A DNA stretch of 8,165 bases, taken from Omnitrophica WOR_2 bacterium RIFCSPHIGHO2_01_FULL_52_10 (lineage in GTDB: Bacteria; Omnitrophota; Gorgyraeia; Zapsychrales; Zapsychraceae). The notes under the pieces were generated by a model. That model made no database searches. It had not been told where the DNA came from and saw only the letters and a list, made by a program, of their open reading frames with translations. Both the position numbers and the translations under genes were made by a program. Positions 1-5,241 of the stretch are shown here, piece by piece; position 1 is the stretch's first letter; each line of letters opens with the position of its first letter. The stretch covers positions 1 through 8,165 of the forward strand of contig MHGM01000078.1 of NCBI GenBank assembly GCA_001805565.1. The letters run 5' to 3'.

Positions 1-921
1 GAAATTACTTTTGATACCGCCACGATCAAAGACCAGGTTTTAATGAAATCTGACGGCTCGCCGACGTACAGTTTCGCGTGCGTGGTCGATGACGCCGCGA
101 TGGAGATTACCCACGTCATCCGCGGGGAAGACCATATTTCAAACACTCCGAAACAGATCATGATCTATCAGGCGCTGGGGCTCAAGACCCCGAAGTTCGC
201 CCATCTTCCTTTGATCATGGGCGATGCTGGCCGGTTGTCCAAACGCACGGGCGCGGTGGCCGTCAGCGATTATAAAAAAGAGGGATTTTTACCTGAAGCC
301 ATCGTCAATTATCTGATGCTGCTGGGATGGTCGCCGGGCGGCAATCAGGAAAAGATTGACCTCGCCGCGGCCGTAAAAAGATTTTCCATCAAGAAGATTA
401 ATAAGGCAGCGGCCGTTTTTTCCATGGACAAATTGACGTGGCTCAACGGGCAATACATCAAGGAAATGCCCGCCGGAAAGCTGACGGATCTGCTCATCCC
501 GTTTTTGCAGGGGAAGGGATATGTCAGCGCAGATTTCGATAAGCAGCGGCTCGAGAAAATAGTAGACTTGTTCAAAGTCCGCATGTCGACGTTGACGGAT
601 TTTCTGGAATGGGCGGATTTTGTCTTTGTGGATCAATTGACGGTTGGCGACGAGATCCAGCAGCAGCATCTTTCCCATGACCGGTCAAAAGAGTTCCGGA
701 TTTTAAGCGAGCGCATAAGCCGGCTGGACACTTTCGACGCGGTCAGCCTCGAGAAGACCTTTCGCGATCTGGTCGCCGAGCTCGGGATCCAGGCCGCGGA
801 ACTGGTGCATCCTGTCCGCGTGGCATTGACCGGCAAAACGATCGGCCCGGGCCTGTTTGATACGATGGCGATCTTGGGAAAAGAAAAGACGGTCCAGAGA
901 TTGCGGGAGGCGTTTTCATAA
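1..921 (+). CDS. gltX: Glutamyl-tRNA synthetase, C-terminal part (5' end outside window)
   Basis: Class I glutamyl-tRNA synthetase, a cytosolic enzyme that activates glutamate with ATP and attaches it to tRNA-Glu; in bacteria without GlnRS it also misacylates tRNA-Gln for later amidation. The reading frame is open from base 1, so the N-terminal Rossmann half with the HIGH motif is missing. The visible 306 residues begin inside the catalytic domain: a SDGSPTYSFA segment, VVDDAAMEITHVIRGEDHI, TPKQI, and the KMSKS-type loop as LSKR at fragment residues 79-82 (nt 235-246). EAIVNYLMLLGWSPGG and the WLNGQYI junction follow, then the helical anticodon-binding domain ending in TIGPGLFD and a short tail. 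The internal ATG at 43 is not the start, because homology extends upstream of it. tRNA-Gln starts 7 nt after the stop, suggesting cotranscription. Identification is very secure; whether it is the discriminating or non-discriminating type cannot be seen. Confidence 0.97.
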   Translation, partial: EITFDTATIKDQVLMKSDGSPTYSFACVVDDAAMEITHVIRGEDHISNTPKQIMIYQALGLKTPKFAHLPLIMGDAGRLSKRTGAVAVSDYKKEGFLPEAIVNYLMLLGWSPGGNQEKIDLAAAVKRFSIKKINKAAAVFSMDKLTWLNGQYIKEMPAGKLTDLLIPFLQGKGYVSADFDKQRLEKIVDLFKVRMSTLTDFLEWADFVFVDQLTVGDEIQQQHLSHDRSKEFRILSERISRLDTFDAVSLEKTFRDLVAELGIQAAELVHPVRVALTGKTIGPGLFDTMAILGKEKTVQRLREAFS

Positions 922-928
922 ATAGATT

Positions 929-1003
929 TGCCCTGTGGTGTAATCGGTAGCACAAGTGACTCTGGATCACTTTGTTCTGGTTCGAGTCCAGACGGGGCAG
1001 CCA
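929..1003 (+). tRNA. tRNA-Gln (anticodon CUG)
   Basis: A complete 75-nt cloverleaf folds by eye. The acceptor stem TGCCCTG pairs with CGGGGCA with one G-T wobble. The D arm is GTG/CAC with GG in the loop. The anticodon stem AGTGA/TCACT closes the loop CTCTGGA, giving anticodon CTG, which reads the Gln codon CAG. The variable loop is 4 nt, and the T stem TCTGG/CCAGA holds the loop TTCGAGT. The discriminator is G and the CCA end is encoded (1001-1003). No separate promoter is evident in the 7 nt after gltX, so it is probably processed from the gltX transcript. Its 3' end (980-1004) recurs imperfectly at 3190-3214 on the far side of the A+T-rich gene block. Confidence 0.95.
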
Positions 1004-1004
1004 G
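980..1004 (+). repeat. Left copy of imperfect direct repeat (candidate attL)
   Basis: This covers the T loop, the 3' T-stem strand, the 3' acceptor strand, the discriminator and CCA plus one G of tRNA-Gln. It matches 3190-3214 at 22 of 25 positions; the three mismatches are adjacent, AGA here against TAG there, at the end of the T stem and start of the acceptor strand. Confidence 0.7.
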
Positions 1005-1008
1005 TCTA

Positions 1009-1034
1009 ATCTCTCGGAATTGTTAATGAGAGAT
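1009..1034 (+). other. Hairpin immediately after tRNA-Gln
   Basis: ATCTCTC (1009-1015) and GAGAGAT (1028-1034) form a perfect 7-bp stem around a 12-nt loop, starting 5 nt after the encoded CCA. It sits between the tRNA and the terminator. It could help 3'-end processing or stabilise the released trailer, but no role is shown by the sequence. Confidence 0.5.
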
Positions 1035-1038
1035 AAGC

Positions 1039-1075
1039 AAAATCCTGATGGGGACGACCCAATCAGGATTTTTTT
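1039..1075 (+). terminator. Rho-independent terminator after gltX-tRNA-Gln
   Basis: AATCCTGAT (1041-1049) pairs with ATCAGGATT (1062-1070), giving a 9-bp stem, with an inner GGG/CCC (1051-1053 with 1058-1060). The stem is preceded by A residues and followed by a T run to 1075. It would end the gltX-tRNA-Gln transcript. If the tRNA 3' end is the left border of an insertion, this terminator would belong to the inserted DNA rather than to the original tRNA locus. Confidence 0.85.
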
Positions 1076-1344
1076 ATGCCCACATGTGTCAAATACTTAC
1101 ACGATTATAAGATTTTCATTTTAGGATTTTTAAAAGAAGCGTTTCAATTTAGCTTAAACATAAGTTTAATATTCTCGGAATCCCTCTGTTTCGTATCTCT
1201 TCATCTCTGACTTGGCATTTAGTTTCTCGATTTCAGTTTCACCTTTTCGAACCAAATTATAAAGATATTTAAAGGCTGGTTATCTCTCTTAATGGTGGCC
1301 TAAAATCGCAACCGAAATGTCCAAATCACACTTAAATAAGAGGC
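1076..1344. other. A+T-rich spacer without an intact gene
   Basis: No plausible intact gene is seen on either strand in this stretch between the terminator and the MNT operon promoter. The one structure noted is a minus-strand frame at 1166-1327 that reads protein-like but is broken by two TAA codons (1280-1282, 1289-1291) and lacks a start; it may be a decayed gene end. The base composition matches the downstream genes rather than gltX. Confidence 0.5.
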
Positions 1345-1373
1345 TTGACAAAGAGCCAATCTTAGGGTATTAT
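1345..1373 (+). promoter_or_regulatory. Sigma70-type promoter of the MNT-HEPN-HNH operon
   Basis: A perfect -35 box TTGACA (1345-1350) is separated by exactly 17 nt from TATTAT (1368-1373), which matches TATAAT at five of six positions. The expected start point is around 1380, inside the palindromic operator, leaving a leader of roughly 33 nt before the ATG at 1414. Confidence 0.8.
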
Positions 1374-1374
1374 T

Positions 1375-1403
1375 TGTTTACTTAAGTAAACATGTGTTTA
1401 CTT
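1375..1403. promoter_or_regulatory. Three-half-site palindromic operator over the transcription start
   Basis: TGTTTACTT (1375-1383) and AAGTAAACA (1384-1392) form a perfect 18-bp palindrome directly after the -10 box. A third half-site, TGTTTACTT (1395-1403), forms a second perfect inverted repeat with the middle one across a 2-bp TG spacer. The sites overlap the predicted start point and leader, a place where a bound dimer would block transcription. The first downstream gene encodes a winged-helix domain, so autorepression by the MNT protein, alone or with HEPN, is the natural inference. Confidence 0.75.
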
Positions 1404-1413
1404 GGAGAAACAT

Positions 1414-2043
1414 ATGCGATTAAATAAACCATTAGACAAAATTCTAAATAATGAGATTAAAATTCGGGCGTTACGAGCTCTTTGCCAAAACACGGGTGAA
1501 ATGAGCGGACGTCAAATAGCAAAGATGGTTGGCGTGACGCCAAAGACCGCCCATGAAATTTTGCAGGACCTTCTACGCGAAGGGGTATTGGTCATGCGTC
1601 CGGTCGGGAAAACCCATTTATTTCGCTTAAACGAAGAACGTTCGATAGTCCATGAAGTTTTGAAACCTCTTTTCTTATTTGAGAAGACTTTAAGCGAACG
1701 GTTATTTGATATTATGCGCGCGGCAATTAAAAAATCTGCGCTTAAGGACAATATTTTAAGTATTGCGCTTTTTGGTAGTATTCATACCAAAACAGAAAGG
1801 GCCACCAGCGATATTGATTTGCTGGTGGTTGTAAAAACCGCTGAATTGAAGAAAAAGGCCGAAAAGCTTTTTTCTGATATTGACCAACAGTTATCTTCTC
1901 AATGGGGTAACCTCATTTCGCCTTATGTGAACAGCCTTGCCGAGTTTAAGAGTAATGCCAAAAAGAAAACTGGGGTTGTCCCCAACATTCTCAAATCTTA
2001 TCAACTCATATATGGCGATCGATTGGAGAAACTTTTACGATGA
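1414..2043 (+). CDS. wHTH-MNT minimal nucleotidyltransferase, candidate antitoxin
   Basis: A 209-residue protein with an N-terminal winged helix-turn-helix (about residues 15-72: recognition-helix region SGRQIAKMVGVTPKTAHEIL, wing near RPVGKTHLFRL) and a C-terminal minimal nucleotidyltransferase domain. The catalytic signature is G121-S122, ten residues, then D133-x-D135, an exact GSX10DXD motif (ALFGSIHTK...SDIDLLVV). In MNT-HEPN (type VII) toxin-antitoxin pairs the MNT protein neutralises the HEPN RNase by AMP transfer to it; that activity is inferred here. ATG 1414 is chosen over the in-frame TTG at 1402 because GGAG (1404-1407) lies 6 nt before it. The HEPN gene overlaps its end by 4 nt (ATGA). 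A three-half-site operator overlaps the promoter, consistent with autoregulation through the winged helix. I see no obvious third catalytic acid. Domain assignment is strong; function rests on family and context. Confidence 0.88.
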   Translation: MRLNKPLDKILNNEIKIRALRALCQNTGEMSGRQIAKMVGVTPKTAHEILQDLLREGVLVMRPVGKTHLFRLNEERSIVHEVLKPLFLFEKTLSERLFDIMRAAIKKSALKDNILSIALFGSIHTKTERATSDIDLLVVVKTAELKKKAEKLFSDIDQQLSSQWGNLISPYVNSLAEFKSNAKKKTGVVPNILKSYQLIYGDRLEKLLR

Positions 2044-2447
2044 CGAAACATCTAAAAACAAGAGCGGTTAATCAAAGCGAGTATGCTGTGTATTGGAATA
2101 AAGCAGAGGAATTCTATGACACTATGGAGCATGCCTATAAAAATCGCATGTGGACAGCCGTAGGGCTCAATGCCGTGCATTGTGTGATATCTTCTTGCGA
2201 TGCGTTGTTAGTAAAGTCACAAGGAATTCGCTCGGCAGTTGAAGATCATATACAGGTTATAGAACTATTAGGGCGTGCACCTATTGCCGGAGTTGAAAAA
2301 CAAGCAGCAACTGTTCGCCGGATCATTGCCAAGAAAAACATCATAGCTTATGAAGACAGAGAATTTCGTGAAAGCGACGCGTCGGATATTTATAAGCAGA
2401 CTGAGCGTTTTTATCGATGGGCTTTTGAGTATTTGAATAAAAAGTGA
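2040..2447 (+). CDS. HEPN domain protein, candidate RNase toxin partner of the MNT protein
   Basis: A 135-residue, mostly helical protein occupied almost entirely by a HEPN domain. Typical features are the YWNKAEEFYDTM helix, the helix GLNAVHCVISSCDALL (about residues 42-57), the following G-I-R-S...DH segment, and the C-terminal KKNIIAYEDREF...TERFYRWAFEYL. R64 and H70 are separated by five residues and fit the HEPN Rx4-6H RNase pattern; the C-terminal RX4HXY seen in SO_3166-like toxins is absent (a Lys/Tyr version stands there). Start and MNT stop share ATGA (2040-2043), so translation is coupled, as usual for MNT-HEPN pairs. In such pairs HEPN is the RNase toxin; in some the target is the tRNA 3' end. 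Toxicity is inference: catalytically inactive HEPN proteins with structural roles also occur. Confidence 0.82.
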   Translation: MTKHLKTRAVNQSEYAVYWNKAEEFYDTMEHAYKNRMWTAVGLNAVHCVISSCDALLVKSQGIRSAVEDHIQVIELLGRAPIAGVEKQAATVRRIIAKKNIIAYEDREFRESDASDIYKQTERFYRWAFEYLNKK

Positions 2448-2456
2448 AAGTGAAAT

Positions 2457-3128
2457 ATGAAATTCGAATTGGAAGAATATCATCGAGGTATTACAAACGA
2501 AGAACTAATCGCTGAGTTAAAACGCATCTCTTTGAAGCTCAATAAAACTGCTCTTAATCGTACTGACAATGACGAGCACGGTAAATATGGCACCACGACA
2601 TATATTCGGAGATTTGGTAGTTGGTTTAATGCTTTGGAAAAAGCTGGACTAGAAAAAACCAGAACGCCAATGAATCTTCCTGAAGAAGAATTATTTAAAA
2701 ACCTTGAAGCAATTTGGATTAAACTTGGAAGGCAGCCGCGATATGCAGAGGTTCAGAAACCACTTTCGAAATACCATGTTGGCACTTACGAAAACCGTTT
2801 TGGTACATGGCGAAAAGCATTAGAAAGATTTGTAAAATATGTGAATGATGAGCAAAATGTTTCCTCTGAGGAAGCAATTAAAGCCTTAAAGGTTGAACCA
2901 GTTACCAAGCATAAGACAGCGAGGTCTATCAATTGGAGATTACGGTTTCTCGTGATGAGAAGGGATAACTTTAAATGTAAGAAATGCGGCCGTTCTCCGG
3001 CAACCGACCAAAGCATTATTTTGCATGTCGATCATGCAAAAGCTTGGGCAAATGGCGGCGAAACCGTTTTAGAAAATCTCCAAACGCTCTGTTCCATCTG
3101 CAATATAGGGAAAAGCAACTCGGAATAA
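2457..3128 (+). CDS. HNH endonuclease with two homing-endonuclease-associated repeats
   Basis: A 223-residue protein. Residues 12-66 and 74-126 are two copies of a helical repeat of the homing-endonuclease-associated type, each ending in a matching RFGSW/RFGTW...ALE core (R52-F53-G54-S55-W56 and R114-F115-G116-T117-W118). Such repeats are thought to bind DNA. The C-terminal part (about 160-223) is an HNH nuclease: zinc ligand pairs C174-x2-C177 and C212-x2-C215, the H190-V-D192-H193 motif with H193 as likely general base, then WANGG, E206-N207-L and C215-N216-x-G-K-S-N. It therefore looks catalytically intact. The gene starts 9 nt after the HEPN stop with no good Shine-Dalgarno sequence, so reinitiation within the same operon is likely. 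Its stop is 20 nt before a degenerate tRNA-Gln copy. A homing or mobility role, or restriction-like defence, is inferred from domain type and location. Confidence 0.85.
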   Translation: MKFELEEYHRGITNEELIAELKRISLKLNKTALNRTDNDEHGKYGTTTYIRRFGSWFNALEKAGLEKTRTPMNLPEEELFKNLEAIWIKLGRQPRYAEVQKPLSKYHVGTYENRFGTWRKALERFVKYVNDEQNVSSEEAIKALKVEPVTKHKTARSINWRLRFLVMRRDNFKCKKCGRSPATDQSIILHVDHAKAWANGGETVLENLQTLCSICNIGKSNSE

Positions 3129-3148
3129 ATAGTTCGATTCCAACCAAC

Positions 3149-3213
3149 GCCCCTGGGTGATACAGAGATGGAACTAGAGATAAAGTTTCGTTCGAGTCCT
3201 AGCGGGGCAGCCA
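3149..3213 (+). pseudogene. Degenerate tRNA-Gln copy
   Basis: GCCCC near 3149-3153 can pair with GGGGC at the 3' acceptor strand, and the T loop TTCGAGT, discriminator G and CCA are intact. The body is too short for a tRNA (about 65 nt against 75 for the intact gene). The bases before the T loop (TTTCG) cannot pair with CCTAG after it, there is no GG in a D loop, and the only anticodon-like stem encloses an 8-nt loop. A weak full-length resemblance to the intact gene (GCCC, GGTG, ...) suggests a decayed tRNA rather than only a 3' fragment, but the 5' half may be chance. Confidence 0.5.
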
Positions 3214-3214
3214 G
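3190..3214 (+). repeat. Right copy of imperfect direct repeat (candidate attR)
   Basis: GTTCGAGTCC and CGGGGCAGCCAG are identical to the tRNA-Gln 3' end at 980-1004, with three mismatched bases between the two blocks. The DUF502 start codon follows 8 nt after the repeat, so this marks the junction back to ordinary chromosome. Confidence 0.7.
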
Positions 3215-3222
3215 ATATTCCC

Positions 3223-3600
3223 ATGAAACATTTCTTCCAACACATCCGCGTTTATGTTTTTCGCGGGCTCCTGGCCATTATTCCGCTTTTGCTGTGCGTC
3301 TTGGCCGTCCGATTGCTTTATGTCCTCATCGATCAAAGGGTGATGGGATTTTTAGGCAATTTCTACGCGGTGCGCAAGATCCCGGGATTGGGGATCTTGC
3401 TGCTTCTGGTTTCGCTTTATTTCATTGGACTCATCGTCAGTAATATCCGCGGCCGTCGCTTGCTAAGGCTGCTGGAAAGTATTAGTCAGAGGATCCCGTT
3501 TATTAAAACGATTTACGGTGTTGGAAAACAGCTTTCGCAGGGGCTTTCGGTCGTTTCCGCCGGGATTATCACTCCCAAAGAAAAAGGCGTCAACCTCTAG
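3223..3600 (+). CDS. DUF502 family membrane protein, short at the C-terminus
   Basis: A 125-residue inner-membrane protein with two transmembrane segments (about residues 12-36 and 54-73). The DUF502 landmarks are present: an N-terminal FRGLLAIIPLLL helix, P54-G55-L56-G57 at the start of the second helix, the N-I-R-G-R-R turn after it, and E85...R90-I91-P92 leading to K95-T96-I97-Y98 and K102-Q103. The family function is unknown. Typical members are around 200 residues and continue with a segment carrying a VLVeYPR-G-like motif; here the protein stops after about 20 unrelated-looking residues. The other two forward frames downstream do not restore that motif, so this is a truncation or a natural short form. 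ATG 3223 fits the family N-terminus, but there is no good Shine-Dalgarno; the nearest G run is GGGG at 3204-3207 inside the tRNA-like copy. The stop lies 11 nt from the stop of the convergent neighbour. Confidence 0.82.
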   Translation: MKHFFQHIRVYVFRGLLAIIPLLLCVLAVRLLYVLIDQRVMGFLGNFYAVRKIPGLGILLLLVSLYFIGLIVSNIRGRRLLRLLESISQRIPFIKTIYGVGKQLSQGLSVVSAGIITPKEKGVNL

Positions 3601-3611
3601 TTCCCCCGTCG

Positions 3612-5102
3612 TTATTCGATCAGGAAAAAATATTCTTTGGCTTTTAAATATTCGAGGAAGGCCGGGTCGGTTTCGTCGGCCCAGATGATTCTGTTATTGA
3701 TCGGCGCGGGGAGAATATACTGCGCGTAGAATTGAGCGCTGCGTAAGGGATAACGGGCGAGCGCGGCAGGAAGCAGGATATTGACGTTTTTAGCGTGCAG
3801 ATTTTTTCGTGCAGCGGACCCCGGGAAATAATCGACGAAGGCTTTTCGGAAATTGACGTAAAAATTCTGCATCAGAAGGGTTTCGGTGACGGCCCGGCGA
3901 GCGTTGGTGTGACGGCGCAGACTGCCGTAGGTGACGGCAAAAAAGCATAGCAGGGAAACCAAAAGTACGGCCGGCATCTTTTTAAATTGCGGTTTGCTTT
4001 CAAGAAAAGGATGGAGCGCCAGAGGGTAACAGAGCGCGAGCATGGCTGCCGGAAACACGTAATAGCGCGGAAAATCCAGATACGCCGGGCCCCAGGCGCT
4101 GCGAAAGACGTAAATAATAAAATTATTGGAAAGTCCAAAGAGCATAAAAAAGAGGATTCGCTTCCATGCCACTTCCCTGGCGCGGTTGCCGGCCGCGAAA
4201 AAGGACACAAAGAAAAGGCCGAAGGCCAGGTAGGGGTTGGCGATGATGGACGGGATGAGTTTCCCGGTGACGTGGCTGATGAGAAACGGAACGGGTGCCA
4301 GGAAATTCGCGATTTCGAAAACAGAACGCGCGCCGAGGTCTTGGTAGTGATCGGCATGGATGATCGCGTTCATCGCGTAGACATAGGGGAGGAGGCTTAA
4401 AATCCACGCGGCACAAAGAACAGGGAATAGGTCTTTGCTGTCGCGGCGCAAATCCGGCGGGAGGCATAAATAGACAAACAAGACGGCAAATCCGATCGAC
4501 GTCAGCCCGAGGGCGAAGGTGGAGGGAAGAAGTAAAACAGCGGAAAAGGCGGTGAGTCGCCAGGAGGTCTTTTTTTGCAGGGAATATTGATAAATCGCGT
4601 AAAATAAAAGCAGGAAAAGGAAAAGTGAGAACAGGATATGCGAGTTGGTTATGACGAAAATGGCGCCGTCGAAAAGATTCGTTGCCGCCATGATGGAGCC
4701 GCCGATCAGCGCCGCCGGCGCCGATCGGGTCAGGGCAAAGAGCAGTTTATATGTCAACACTACGATCCCGACGCAAACGGCGATTATGATCAGATGGAAT
4801 ATTTCCGGATTGAGCCAAAAGTATGTGTAACAGAAAAGATAAATGGCCTTTAATAACGGAATGACGTGTTCGTTATGGGGGGCCATCAGCCAGCTGGCCA
4901 CTGTATGGGTCTGGATTGCCCTGGCCATGTTATGGAAATGGTCTACATCGTCAATAATATAGGGGATACCCAAGCTGGGGAGCAAAGAAAACACGAAGAA
5001 AACAAGCATCAAAAAGTAAACGATCGTGTAGTCCCGGATCACATTGAGGCGTATGGCGAAGAATAAAACGGCGACGGCAAGGAGTGATTCAACCAGGAAC
5101 AT
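3612..5102 (-). CDS. Polytopic membrane protein, GT-C-fold glycosyltransferase-like
   Basis: A 496-residue integral membrane protein with roughly ten to twelve hydrophobic segments and a soluble C-terminal tail of about 90 residues. The first extracytoplasmic loop carries an acidic motif, D51-D52-V-D54-H55-F, followed by A74-P75-H76-N77-E78-H79 before the next helix. Acidic residues at this point are the catalytic and metal-binding feature of GT-C enzymes (PMT/ArnT type), which move sugars from polyprenyl-phosphate donors on the outer face of the membrane. I do not recognise a named family, so the specific reaction is unknown. ATG 5102 is preferred over an in-frame TTG at 5108, because the reverse strand has GGAG 8 nt before the ATG. 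It is divergent from a GT2 plus epimerase operon whose GT2 could supply a polyprenyl-linked sugar, and convergent with DUF502. Membrane nature is certain, the GT-C role probable. Confidence 0.7.
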   Translation of the reverse strand: MFLVESLLAVAVLFFAIRLNVIRDYTIVYFLMLVFFVFSLLPSLGIPYIIDDVDHFHNMARAIQTHTVASWLMAPHNEHVIPLLKAIYLFCYTYFWLNPEIFHLIIIAVCVGIVVLTYKLLFALTRSAPAALIGGSIMAATNLFDGAIFVITNSHILFSLFLFLLLFYAIYQYSLQKKTSWRLTAFSAVLLLPSTFALGLTSIGFAVLFVYLCLPPDLRRDSKDLFPVLCAAWILSLLPYVYAMNAIIHADHYQDLGARSVFEIANFLAPVPFLISHVTGKLIPSIIANPYLAFGLFFVSFFAAGNRAREVAWKRILFFMLFGLSNNFIIYVFRSAWGPAYLDFPRYYVFPAAMLALCYPLALHPFLESKPQFKKMPAVLLVSLLCFFAVTYGSLRRHTNARRAVTETLLMQNFYVNFRKAFVDYFPGSAARKNLHAKNVNILLPAALARYPLRSAQFYAQYILPAPINNRIIWADETDPAFLEYLKAKEYFFLIE

Positions 5103-5205
5103 CAGCAATTCTCCAGCGGCTTAACGTCAATGAAACCTTTTTCACATTATCAATAAAAAAGAGGCGGCGCAAGGACTTTACGGCCGATTTTTCCCGCAAT
5201 AACTA

Positions 5206-5234
5206 TAGGCAAAGGCGCGGGCCTATTTTATAAT
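5206..5234 (+). promoter_or_regulatory. Promoter of the GT2-epimerase operon, possibly giving a leaderless mRNA
   Basis: A perfect -10 hexamer TATAAT (5229-5234) is preceded, after a 17-nt spacer, by TAGGCA (5206-5211), which matches TTGACA at four of six positions. The expected start point near 5241-5242 coincides with the ATG at 5242. An inverted repeat ATAGGC (5205-5210) / GCCTAT (5221-5226) overlaps the -35 box and spacer and could be an operator. Confidence 0.55.
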
Positions 5235-5241
5235 GGGGTTC

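Larger units (their letters stand above)
1004..3214. mobile_element. Putative 2.2-kb island flanked by tRNA-Gln 3'-end direct repeats
   Basis: A 25-bp direct repeat, identical at 22 positions, lies at 980-1004 (3' end of the intact tRNA-Gln) and 3190-3214, offset by 2,210 bp. The DNA between is A+T-richer than the flanks, carries its own terminator, promoter and operator, and encodes MNT, HEPN and HNH proteins; gltX, the tRNA and DUF502 lie outside. This is the arrangement expected for an element integrated at a tRNA gene 3' end. No integrase or transposase is present, so it would be a cargo remnant, an element mobilised in trans, or one spread through the HNH nuclease. A tandem tRNA duplication with later gene gain would look similar. 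Confidence 0.55.

Noticed and set aside
289..678. Minus-strand open frame inside gltX
   Set aside because: It lies fully inside the conserved GluRS coding region and shows no domain features.
1402..1413. TTG at 1402 as start of the MNT protein
   Set aside because: It would place the Shine-Dalgarno GGAG (1404-1407) inside the coding region; ATG 1414 has that GGAG at correct spacing.
1013..3126. CTCGGAAT at 1013-1020, 1174-1181 and 3119-3126 as element repeats
   Set aside because: Only 8 bp, irregularly spaced, not at the tRNA-repeat borders and one copy lies in the HNH coding end; chance is likely.
3149..3213. A functional second tRNA-Gln
   Set aside because: The 5' T-stem strand cannot pair, the body is about ten bases short, the D loop lacks GG and no canonical 7-nt anticodon loop forms.
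3987..4400. Open frame on the plus strand opposite the GT-C-like gene
   Set aside because: Its charged, repetitive product lies entirely within the coherent multi-helix membrane protein on the other strand.
5103..5160. Promoter for the leftward GT-C-like gene
   Set aside because: A GATAAT-like -10 is present on the minus strand but no acceptable -35 stands at the right distance, so I did not annotate it.
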